Positions 44,563 to 55,288 of a stretch of DNA of 64,000 bases are shown one piece after another (positions within the stretch are counted from its first letter, which is position 1; the number at the start of each line of letters is the position of its first letter). The stretch is from Chloranthus sessilifolius. Its lineage: Eukaryota > Streptophyta > Magnoliopsida > Chloranthales > Chloranthaceae. The notes below the pieces were generated by a model. That model did no database searches. It saw only the letters and a list, made by a program, of their open reading frames with translations, and had not been told where the DNA came from. The position numbers and the translations under genes are program-made. The DNA is taken from positions 71,071,604 to 71,135,603 of the forward strand of contig CM037587.1 of NCBI GenBank assembly GCA_021018995.1. Reading direction: 5' to 3'.

Positions 44563-46948
44563 TGTAACATCCCCAAAACTTGGATAATGATCAGTGACCT
44601 TGGGATGTGTGCCAGACCGGTGGTAGGTTTGACTAAGTGAAAGTCAAACAGTGGACGTAAAAAGAATTGTTAGGTGTGATGTAAATGTGTCGTAAGTAAG
44701 GGGTTAGATGTTAGTTTAAGGGTCACATACATCTATCTCTGGTGTATGTGCTTTACACCAAAGCTGAAGAAGAGATAAGAGGGGTTAATAATAAGAGAAT
44801 TCATTTCCCTTTGTTTGGTTGGTGCGAAGTTCAGAAGAGAGAGAGAAGGAGAATGGGAAGGAGTAAATGCTAAAAGGGAGTTAATGCACAATTCAAATTA
44901 AAGACGGGTTTGAGCATTTGATATCGGATTCAACGCGTTGGGAACCGTTGAAGTTAAAGCTAGGAGCCCTAGCCTTCAAGCCAAACCATTGAATCTACCA
45001 AGGGTTGACTTAGGGTGAGTTCATGTTGAATTTTTTTATGAATAGATTGTCATACATGAATTCTAGGAATTTGTAAATTAAATGCCAATTAAAAAGATAG
45101 AAAAATGAAGGAAAATGAAAAGGAATGAAGGCTGAAATAAATGCCCGGAAAGGGCTGAAATACTGACCAAATCTATTGATCGATTTTCAAAATCGATCGA
45201 TCGATTTTGGCCTGGAAGTTAGTTGGGAAAAGTGGCCCGAAACCGAATGATCGATTTGAAAATCGATCAATCAATTTTAGAAATTTGATTAATCGATTGA
45301 AAATCGATTGATCGTCTGATCACTTCAAATGATTGAAAAATGAGAGCTGGGGAAAATCAATCGATAAATTTTAAAAATGAATCAATCGATTTTGGAAGTT
45401 TAATTAATCGATTTGAGATCGATTAATTGATTTTGGGATTTCGATTGATCGATTTTGAAAATCGATCAATCGATTTGGATAGTTTCTAAGGACTTTTGAT
45501 TTGGACTTTAAGGGTTTAGGAAGGTCTTGTACCTTCTTTAATACATCCTTATTGATGCCTTGTGCTATGGTGTATCATAGGTGGTACGAGCAAATACAAG
45601 CATGTTGAGTCGCGTGGACCTTGATGCTTGGTGATTCGAACACGTGAGGTAGGGAACACCTCAAACATGTATTTTAACTTCAAGAGCATGTATGTAGTGA
45701 TATAGAAATGGATAAAAATGCATAGAAAATGTAATACAGTAAATGTGTGTTTGTATGACACAAAGTAAGCAAGTAAACATGTGGCATCCCTAGGGGATGA
45801 GAATGTTATAAAGGCATCTGTGTGATGCATTGATTTAGACATCCCAGGGATGTATGAAAATGGTAAAGCAAGAATGAATGAGAACTAATAAAGCTTAATC
45901 TATTATATTTAGCACAATCACATGGTGAATAACTAACTATATGTAGTACACTCGGTATTTTTGTTATTTAAGGTTTGAACAGAATACCCCACCGACGTGG
46001 CAGGATACCTACGACTAACGCGGTAGGATATCCGTGACCAGTACGGCGGCCAATCCGTACACCAGTTGCGCATCCCAAGGATGTTGATATGAAAATTAGA
46101 CCCCATTGCCTATGAGAAAGGGACTTGGGTAGTATTGATATATGAAAACAATGATTTGAAAACTGTTTAGTTAGATGACGATGGAGGGTACATCGGGCGT
46201 CCGACTCTATAGTAAGTTGGAGAATATTTAAGTTAAAGATTTAATTCTTTAGGCTGAATCCGTGAAAGGTTGAGAACAAAAGAGAACATGTGAAATAATA
46301 ATAACACACAGTACATTTATTTTTCAGTCATCTAAATTGCTATTTTTTCCAATAAATTTATTAGTACATCATGTTGTTTTATGTCATAGAATATATGTGA
46401 GAGCTTGACTTATATGTCCATTGTGTTGTTTCCCTATTGAGCTAGGATGTAGCTCACCCTTTAGACTATGCGTTGCAGGTCCTGTGCTTGCGGCTGTTGA
46501 GGCTTCGCGAGACGTAGATCTGGGGATTCGGATTACGTGTCCGAGGAAGAGTTGGAGCCACCTCCTGAGGACTTCTTCTAGAGGACCCGTGCGTACTTTG
46601 AGAGTGATTTTGAGAGCTTTCTCTTCGGTTTGGTATGTCAAGCCTTATTTTTTAAGAAAAATATAATTAAATGATATATTCTTGTGGCGAACCATCTGGG
46701 GTGATCCTGCTGGCCACCGATGGTTCGGGTCGGTTCTCTTGTCCATGCGTTGGCATGAACGTAGAACTGTCTTTTGAGCTTTTGTTTTTGGATAGCGTAC
46801 TTTTATTGTAAGCTCGTTTCAGTTCACATGTTTTACTTGATTTGTAGTTACTTGGTTATACCAATGTTCCGTACGAACTTCTGGGGCACGGCCTAGAGGG
46901 CTGTACTGATGGCACGGGTTTCAGGGTGCCAAAATCCAAGCTGTCACA
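44563..46948 (+). repeat. TK2 3' LTR
   Basis: 2386 bp, TGTAACATCC to GCTGTCACA, highly similar to 32180-34480. It retains two short segments lost from the 5' copy. Array at 45168-45480. The second GAAAG duplication follows. Confidence 0.92.
45168..45480 (+). repeat. TCGAT palindrome array in TK2 3' LTR
   Basis: Counterpart of 32785-33045. One additional motif pair is present near 45175-45200. Confidence 0.85.
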
Positions 46949-46953
46949 GAAAG

Positions 46954-48905
46954 TAGTAAATGATCACAAGAGTAACCCAGATATCCAATGGGTGTGACAC
47001 GCGGATAATTAACGTATATGAATATATGATACAGTAGAATACAACCTATTAAATATAGTTCAATAATACAAGTTTACAAGTTTGCTCCTTTATGAAGTAG
47101 GGGACACCAAACTGTAGCCACTAACTACACACCCACACGTACAACTACAATTAATAGGTACATCATATGCCAATAGGATCCCCAGCAATGTTCCACAAGT
47201 AGATCTAAATTCTTCATAGTGCACGAAGAGAAAGAATGAGAATTTTGAGGTATTGTTAAAAGATCTAAGTGAAGAGATGTCAAGAAAGACCTATTCAGAG
47301 ACTAGTGAGGGAGAGCATGAAACAAGGATAGTGTAGATAGAGAGTGTGTGTGTGGTATTTAGGAGAGGGAGTACAGAGAGCTTTCGTTTTATCACTTGAT
47401 GTAATGTGATTTTTTCAAGTCTAAGATGAAACAATTAAAATCACATTCTTTTAAATATCTTTATAATTATTTTATTTGCATCCAAGCTGCGTCTTTAGAA
47501 TGCCATGCTTTATTTTGTTTCAAAATCACAAAAGATCTTGAATTTGGGGGTAATACCACATCCAAACACATCTGTAAGTTTTTTTATGAAAATAAAATTA
47601 TGCCATAAGCATGACTGTGTGCACCGAAGATAAATGGAGAATGTGCTTATGTAACGAGAAGGCATTCAAATCAAAGTATCTCCATAACAATGGCTTTAGG
47701 GTTTTAGCTAGGAAAAATAAGTTTTATACTTTATTAATTATTACTAAGAAAGAGAAAAAAATTAAATTCTTTATATAGACAAAAGACTAGTGTTGTGCTT
47801 TTTTCTAATGCAATTTTTTAATGCAATTTTTTTATGATTTTTCTAATGCAATTTTTTTAATGCTTTTTTTAATGTAATTTTTTTAATGATTTTTTTTAAT
47901 GCTTTAACAAAAATTATATGAAGAAAAAAAAGCTACTAATCTCATATTCAAACACATCCATTCAACTCAAATGCAAATCATTCAATACCATTAATAAAAA
48001 AAATAGATACTCAATTCTCTTTTTCAAACAAAAGGTTGCATCACAACCTATAATCCAACCTTTTTAATCAGCCAAACATTTTAAACTCTACATGCCCAAT
48101 CCTTTAATTCAACCAAAAGAAGAAAAAAAGAAAGAGAGTTAACAATCTAAGGACCACATGGCCCATTTTCAAAATAAAAGAAAAAGGAAATTAAATGTGC
48201 TTCACCTCTCCTGCCAAGTGTCTTCGTCCCCTAGTGATCCGTTTGAGGTGAACTTCAAATCGGAAAGCTTCGCTTGAAATTAAAAGCTGAATATTATTAA
48301 GCTGAGATATTGATGACTTCCATCTAAGGAGTCCCCATCTAATAAGCCGAGTTGAAAATATTTACCTGGTATATAAATAAGTTGTATTTCAAGGTATATA
48401 AATATTTACCTGGTATATGGAAGTCGTTCATTTTAAAGGTGTATGACACTTTGAATCATAGATAACTTGCAAGATCTTCAAATTGGGTATTTCACATCAA
48501 ATCAAGTAGCAAACTTGCTGAAAAATAATGCCACACGTCCAAAAAAATTGACATGTTCCCAGTTTAATTTGGAAACAGGTCAGTTACCCTATACCAATTC
48601 CACTATTAATGAAGTAACAAAGAGGTATAGGATGCAGAACTAGCATTCTAAAAACCTGAAATAAATTAATTTAATAAAGCAATTCACCTGAAATTCTACT
48701 TTCACTTAAGAAAATTCTTCTCTTTGCACTTCCCCACTAATTCCTATCATATCAAATCCAAGACTTAATCAAGACATCATAACTTCTTATGACCAAAGGG
48801 TATTAAAACCAAATATCAGAAATTACAAATCAGCTTTAAAAGACTGTTTATGCAGCAGTATAAGGGGATGAGAACCCTCTAAATAGCTCAAACCTGAGAC
48901 TCAGA
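46954..48905. other. AT-rich low-copy DNA
   Basis: No supported gene. The ORF at 47426-47608 has no recognisable feature. An imperfect AT-unit array lies at 47800-47905. Confidence 0.5.
47800..47905. repeat. Imperfect taatgcaattttttt tandem array
   Basis: Five to six units of aatgcaatttttt / aatgatttttt / aatgctttttt of roughly 15-20 bp each. Confidence 0.65.
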
Positions 48906-49061
48906 AGCAGGGATCAAAATATTAAGTAAAATTTTGGTTTAGGGCATGACCGAAACCAAAAATTTTGACTAAAATTTCGGCCGAAAATCGATAATTTGGC
49001 CGAAATTTCGACCAAAATTTTGAGTCCCATACAAAATATGACCGAAATTTTGATCCTTGCT
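48906..49061. repeat. MITE-like element with 15-bp terminal inverted repeats
   Basis: The left end agcagggatcaaaat (48906-48920) is the inverse of attttgatccttgct (49047-49061) with one mismatch. The interior is built of aaatttcgg/ccgaaattt quasi-palindromes. No clear target duplication was identified. Confidence 0.5.
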
Positions 49062-49578
49062 CAAAAGTCTCTACAAAACCATAGTTAGAACTCCCATTGA
49101 CAAACTATAAATCAGCTTTAACTTGCCTATATAAATAAAGAATTTGTAATTAAATAAAACCACAATGCACAGTAACAAAAAAAATTATGAAAGTTAGAAG
49201 CCAATTACCACTTCAGGCCCTGCTAGTACTAAAAAGAGTTTCTTGAAGAAAATAAATATCGGGCATATCTATTAGCCTTTCATGTGACAAAAGCTGAATT
49301 AATTAGTTTATTTCATAAAACATTTTTGTTATGTAATGATTATCAACTGGATAATATTCAAAGAATCACATTATCAAATGGCTAAAACCAATTTATATCC
49401 TTCTTTTAGCCTCATTTCTGCACATTTAATTCTCGATTCTGTAGAAGAATCTGAAGAAACACTTGACTTTTGTTTTAAATTATACTCTTATTTATGAAAA
49501 AATTCTTTTTATTGATTTTATTGTTCATTTTAGGGAAAACAATACCTTCACATACTCTTAATAGACATTGATACGTAC

Positions 49579-50426
49579 CTTCCGGGATTGAAATTTTTTA
49601 GTCCTAAATCTTCATCCTAGATAAACATATAATCATACATGGGCACAACATCTGGATGAAGAAAGCATTTTGCAAACCACCTGGAACAGAGAAATAGTCA
49701 GGTAAGATGATGACATTAGTGCTGGGAATAGACACAGTTAAACTTAAAACAAACATTTGAAATATGATAATGCTCTTGTATGGTTAATATAGTTTCTGAA
49801 TGTAGTGCATAAATCAGAAAAGTAAGGCCCTGTTTGGATAGGGCCATAAAATGTGGATTGCTCCATTGTCTAGACGGCACAATCCACCTTTTCCAAACAT
49901 TCGTGTTTATAATTTGGACAATTATAAAAGTGTGGATAAGGTTGGTGCTATCGATGCTTTAAAGTGGATAGAGCCATTTCTATTGAACGCTAATTTTCTT
50001 TTAATATCAATTATATCATCTGCGTTATATACCATCCAACATGTCCACAGGCCCTTATCTTGTATTAACAAAAGGGCGTACAAACTCTACAGGCTTACCA
50101 TTTCAGTTGGTTATGAGCTGCAATTTGAATTGCGTTGCCACTCCACTGAAGATCATGCCACCCGTTAGCATTTCCATCGTAGTGAAATAGAATAATTGTA
50201 GAATTCCCTGAAAGAAGCTGAACTCACTGAAATTAGATAAGAATTTCAGTGTGGAAGAAAGAGTTGAAAAACAATCTTCATCATCTAATTTCAAGCAGTC
50301 AACCTGTAAGTGCGAACAGAGGTACCCTAAATGAAATTATACCTTTTGAATAATGGCATCCACAGTTTTCTTTTGCTTAATACCAGCTGGAATTTCCAGT
50401 AGATTTCGATGACTTGGGACATCATC
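49579..50426 (-). pseudogene. DUF707-family gene fossil, three exons recognisable
   Basis: Three consecutive - strand exons read as DUF707 (lysine-ketoglutarate-reductase trans-splicing-related; putative glycosyltransferase-like, function unsettled). Exon 50426-50343 (PAGIKQKKTVDAIIQK) and exon 50217-50099 (STIILFHYDGNANGWHDLQW, AIQIAAHNQLK) join in phase 0. Exon 49680-49579 follows (WWFAKCFLHPDVVPMYDYMF then DEDLGLKNFNPG). GT-AG signals fit, and the tryptophan split TG|G matches. The family residue W before DEDLG is TAG, a premature stop. N-terminal and C-terminal exons were not found. A 229-bp MITE-like piece lies in the second intron. Confidence 0.75.
49826..50054. repeat. Possible MITE in DUF707 intron
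   Basis: It begins GGCCCTGTTTGG and ends CACAGGCCC, with imperfect inverted ends. Flanks are TAA and TTA, so a PIF/Harbinger-type 3-bp duplication is possible but imperfect. It sits between exons ending at 50099 and starting at 49680. Confidence 0.35.
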
Positions 50427-50842
50427 CTGCAAAAGTAATATTTTCAGTCATTCATCATCATTAAGATAGCATGCACCTATATGTCAAGTCTGTGTTCAAC
50501 TGCTTTCTATTTCATGATAATGTCCACAGCCAATATGATACCACAAACTGAAAATAGCTTTATAATTTTGCATATCCTAGTTTTGACCACTCTTTGATAA
50601 GTAGAAGTAAATAATATCGCAGATGGATAACAAAAACGATTTCCCATAAGGTAATCGGCCTGAGCTCCAGCGGTGGTACCTGGGTCAATCTCTTTCCATC
50701 AACCTTGAAAACCAAATAGATATTTTTGAGCGCCAAGTCTATGAAATGTATAACAGCATACTAACATCCTTACAAGCAACACATTTCTAGCCAGAGGCCT
50801 AAGCAGCCAACATGCTTACAAGCAATTATAAGAGCTAATCCG

Positions 50843-50911
50843 GCACGTGTGTGCCCTTGAGATTAGTCAGGTGCTCTAAGAGGCCCGGACACCCAGTTTA
50901 TCCAAAAAAAA
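50843..50911 (+). repeat. SINE-like fragment, uninterrupted copy
   Basis: Matches the repeat split by TK1, from gcacgtgtgtgcccttgag through gcccggacacccagttt to an A-run of eight. It provides the empty-site reference for the TK1 insertion. Confidence 0.55.
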
Positions 50912-53350
50912 TTTATAGATAACAAGTTTCCAGCATTTCCACAATTTTCATCCTCCCCATCTCTTGTCAAATAGAAAATTACTTTACTATGAATATAATT
51001 ATTTCAAAACTTCAACTCATAAGCCATATATCGCAGCGTTTTATTAGCTTTTACGAGATGTCTGATGACTGGTATGATGGTGCAGTTATGGCATGCAGCC
51101 AGAGTTAAGGACATGCTGGACCAATACTTCAAAGGATAGGAGTTCCCCCCACAAAATTACATGATCAAGGAAGGTAAATTGGCAAGCCAGTACATTTGAT
51201 TCTACCATCTCTCCAACATATAAAGGGCAGGCTTCCAAATATAGGTTCCAGTTATGCAAATAAGATGTGAAGGTTGCATACTCAACACTGCTTAGGTTTC
51301 TCTTGCTAGTTTATAAGTTGTATTAGTTGCAAAAGTTGGTTTAAGTATAGATGAAAATGTTATGGTGGTAACTAGTAAAGTTTATGGATGAACAAATGGG
51401 TGATATCATGGCTTGCCTAATTAACAGAGTAGATGGCAATGAGAAGTTTTGAATAAGAGATTTGTCATGTGTAAACATCTCCTCTACCTTTAGGTGGGTG
51501 CAACATTCTCAATCAGATTTCATCAGTAAATGCTTATGGATAGAGGGAGATTGAACTAATGTACACATCTTGCTGCATTGGACAGATACATAATACCATG
51601 AATTCAGATAGACTGTGCATTAGATGGGGTCCTAATTCCATGAATACATATAGACAGAAGGAAATTACATCAGAATTAGGTTTCAGGTACCAAATGTCAT
51701 CCATGACATCACCATCACACAAAACTTCTTAATGCTATTTCTCATTTCCCAATAAGCTTTTATAGGTAACCGCCATCTTTGTAATATGGATTGTGAATGG
51801 TTCATTTATAATGGGGAAATTATCACCTGCTAAACACTGAATCAACTTTTTCTTTTCTACCTCTAGACTAATGGAGGTCATCCACTATGTTGTGCACCTC
51901 ATCTCTAACCACCATCAGTGAATTTGCTGATAAAATCTATATCATCCAATCAAGCCGAAATTTCTTTAGCACTCGAATCCTTGTGTGAGACCTAGTATCT
52001 ATGGCCTGGGCATCATTTAATTGTGTTACAAGAGTTAATTTTGAGGCAGGGTCTATAGTAGTCTGCAAGGCTAGGGCAAGGCAGCATTTTCTTTCTTTCT
52101 TTATCTACTAATAAATGCCAGGGCTGGGCTAGTATCACTCGAGAAAACAAACGTTGTAGCTATGGTCTCGATGGTAGACTATTTTGTTTGGCAGTAAGCC
52201 CAATCCCCTTTGCTTCATGACAAGTCCTGTAATAGTTATTTGTTTTGCTAGGGATCTCGTAAATTAAATATATAACTAGTGTTTATGGGCTTGGGCAGGT
52301 GTAGTCAGATCTGTGGTATTTATGGCCTGAGCAGCAACAACATAGAAAACAGGCTGAGTTATAGAATTCTATCATAAATTGGACGGTCTTGATCGATTAG
52401 GGTGTTAGGAAGTATTACCATCAATGGAAAAAATGTGGAACTACTGCTGCTGAAAAATTATAGTTACAATTCTATGTTGGTCCCCCTATAACACATAAGA
52501 CATGGCCAGGTTTTATGGGGTGCCAGACAAAACAGAACAGTGTTGGACCAGGCCCTGCTTTATATTATCTCTTACTTTAGGACATGAGCTCCCTTTTTTT
52601 ACATTAGAATCTACTATTTTTTTTCCATTAAAGTTAAATTGCATGACGATGATGATGATAAAATTAAAGTTAAATTGCATGTTCTTTAGCAGATCTACAG
52701 TTCCCAGTCCCAGTGATCGTAATGGCAATCACTCCATTTCTTGCCATGCACACACAGTCATTGTGCAAAGACTAGCACTATGACATCAATATGAATATGT
52801 GTTAAATATATTTTTCAAAAAAATGTGTATTACACAAATATTTTTCAAAAAAAAAAAGCGTATTTTGTTCCAATGGTTTAACCATGCTGGATATCTTCAG
52901 AAAATATGTGGAAGAAACACATGAATTGAAGTTGGCAAATGTAGTCAACTAAATTAAAACAGAAAAGCTAATCAATGCAACAGGAAGATACAATTTGATA
53001 GTATACATCCAGAAAGGTGAGTTCCACAAAGACATGGTTATGCACCTATTTGTCAATCACATCACTTATAGCATGGAAAGGATAGAGCAGGCATCATAGT
53101 AAGGCAATAATATTGGAATAATTTATGGAACTAAGACGTTAATAGAAAATAGCAACAACTACCTCAAAAAGGAAACATAATTTGTAAGAAATAATAACCA
53201 TGCACCATCCCCAGTTGACTTGGCTTCGAACTCCATCTGGGTGTTATCTAAACCACTCCTTCCTGCATTTTGCAATAAATAAAACAACATGAAAATGCTA
53301 AATGGCATTTAAAGGAAAATGCCAAGGAGGACAGATGAAGGAATGAAACT
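50912..53350. other. AT-rich low-copy DNA, no gene recognised
   Basis: Several short ORFs (for example 51534-51722 and 52502-52783) have no family features. It could hold lost upstream exons of the DUF707 gene, but none was convincing. Confidence 0.4.
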
Positions 53351-53367
53351 CGCTATCAGTATCAGGT

Positions 53368-53515
53368 ATTGGTCAATTTTGGACCGATACGTATCGACCG
53401 ATACAGATACGGTATTGCCGATACCATATCAGCCAATATTTATTTTATTTTTAATGAAAAAAAACAAAAAAGAGTAATTGTATTGATCAGCATCGGCCGA
53501 TACTATACCGAGACA
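53368..53515. repeat. Quasi-palindromic GATACGTATC/CGGCCGATAC cluster
   Basis: Overlapping ccgatac and gtatcgg units (ggaccgatacgtatcgaccgat, cagatacggtattgccgatacc, catcggccgatac) form dense inverted repeats in about 150 bp. It may be a degraded MITE. Confidence 0.5.
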
Positions 53516-53602
53516 ATATTGTTCTGAATCTGTTTGTTTTGAACCCTAATGAAAATGAAACCTAGCTCGTATGGCGAGAGACGGATCTGTTATCGTCGAA
53601 GG

Positions 53603-53711
53603 TCAAAATTTTGGCTTCCCTACTCGTCAACTGGTTGGGCCAAAAATTTAATGTTGTAATCTACCCCCAGTCAACTAGTTGGGCCAAAATTTTGGCTTCC
53701 CTACTCGTCAA
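53603..53711 (+). repeat. Interleaved direct repeats before the NBS-LRR fossil
   Basis: caaaattttggcttccctac with tcgtcaa occurs at 53604-53630 and 53685-53711. gtcaactggttgggcc/gtcaactagttgggcc occurs at 53626 and 53669. It looks like a local duplication. Confidence 0.7.
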
Positions 53712-53825
53712 AGGTCTATGCCCAACCCAATGAGATCCAACGGGTCAAGGGTATATGCCTGACCCAAGCTGAAAAACTGGGTCACTAGTGGCCTTCTAGT
53801 AAGGTGATGGTAGCAGGTAATCGAA

Positions 53826-55288
53826 TTGGCTCAATGCAGGGGAGAAGTCATCAAAGGTGTAGTGGAAGTATGGATAACAAAGGTGGGTAGAATTGAAGAG
53901 GAGGCAAGGAGTTTCGATGATGAAGTTAATGAAAACAAAAGGTGTTTCGGTGGGTGGTGTCCCAATTTTAGGTCTCGCTATGGACTAGGAAAAAAGGCCA
54001 AAAAAATGGTTGTGGAAGTAAATTTGCTCCAACAAGGAGAGTTTAGTGTTGTATCAGATCCAGCACCTCATCCGAGAATATTATCCATACCCACTGGAGA
54101 TTTTGTGCATTTTGAATCCACCAAATCGGCTATGAATCAAGTAATCGATGCATTGAAGGATGAGAACATCAACATTGTTGGTGTATATGGTTTGGTTGGG
54201 GTAGGCAAAACCAGCCTAATGGAACAAATTTGCAGGCAAATGAAAGAAGCAAATCTTTATAATGAAGTTGTTAAGGTGGTGGTTTCCCATAATGCAGTCT
54301 TGGAAAAGATTCAAACTGAAATTGCTGAAAAATTAGGTCTAGTAATCCATGAAAGTAGTGAAGAGGCTAGAGCCGCTAGACTATGTTGAAGATTAAAGCA
54401 GTTGAAAGGTGTCATGTTGATCTTCGATGATTTATGGGAACAACTAGAATTTTCAAAAGTAGGAATTCCCTTTGGAAATGGACATGAAGGGTGCAAAATT
54501 GTAGTAATAACACGAAATCTCCAAGTGTGTACTAGCATGATGAGTCCAGCAACAATCAAAGTCCAAGTTTTATTCGTTGATGATTCGTTTAAAAAATATG
54601 TAGGTGATTTCATCGAGTCCCCTAGTTTCCATACTGTGGCAAGGGATGTTGTTAAAGAGTGCAGGGGGTTGCCACTAGCCATAATAATACTAGGAAGGGC
54701 ACTAAGGGAAAATGATGTATCTTATTTGAAAGATGCACTGATACAATTGAAAAGGATGAACCCAGCAGACAGTGTTTGGTTTGGGCAGGAGATCTAAGGA
54801 AGACGTAGCATGAATCTACAAGTATCTAACCCTCTTGCTAATTGGGTAAGGAGTTAGCTGAAAGAATAGACTAGTTATACTTAACTATTCACAATAGTAG
54901 TTTTGAGAATGTCAAACCCCTTTTGAAATCATCCTGCTTGACTGCTTTGTACATCGATACTAACGATATGGGCATTTTATCTCAAGATATTTTTTGTCGT
55001 TGGAGAAATCTAACAGAATTTTACATTTTTGTTGGTGAGTGGTGGAATTCTTCATTGTGGGACAGAGATAGAAACTGCATGGACCTAAAAGTATGTGGGC
55101 CTATTGCTAGTTGGGTTAAGGAGTTGGCTGAAAGAATAGAGGACTTATACTTGAGGGTTGACAATAATTTTGTCGATGTCGTACCTCTAATCCATAGGAA
55201 TCCCAACAGTTTCAAGACTCTTTGTTTCAAGGTCCAGGAGGAAAGGGAACATCTTATAAGAGTTAAAGCCATTTCGGAAAATGCATTC
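53826..55288 (+). pseudogene. CC-NBS-LRR resistance-gene fossil
   Basis: Such proteins are cytoplasmic immune receptors. The end of the coiled-coil domain (NKRCFGGWCPNFRSRY) is followed by a P-loop GLVGVGKTS (family usually GMGGVGKTT), kinase-2 LIFDDLW, RNBS-B GCKIVVITRN and CRGLPLA (near 54661-54680). The first part of the coiled coil is missing. A TGA at 54387-54389 breaks the frame. After 54797 the ARC2/MHD region and most LRRs are absent. Then come LRR-end sequences with an internal duplication (54838-54905 resembles 55106-55180). The LTR of TK3 starts at 55289 and truncates it. Confidence 0.85.

Larger units (their letters stand above)
32180..46948 (+). mobile_element. TK2: Tekay/Del-like chromovirus, complete span with extra ORF and solo-LTR insertion
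   Basis: Order: 5' LTR (32180-34480), primer site, gag, intron, protease-RT-RNase H-integrase-chromodomain, extra ORF, polypurine tract and 3' LTR (44563-46948). It is flanked by perfect 5-bp duplications GAAAG (32175-32179, 46949-46953). A related solo LTR (39486-42036) splits the chromodomain end. Without that insert the element is about 12.2 kb. Stops, frameshifts and loss of the gag start make it non-autonomous. Confidence 0.93.

Noticed and set aside
49851..50168. 105-codon + strand ORF
   Set aside because: It spans the MITE-like piece and the antisense of a DUF707 exon.
50640..50700. Possible N-terminal DUF707 exon (a LELRP..LW-like - strand reading)
   Set aside because: Only a few residues fit, a 7-nt interruption is needed, and no convincing splice sites were found.
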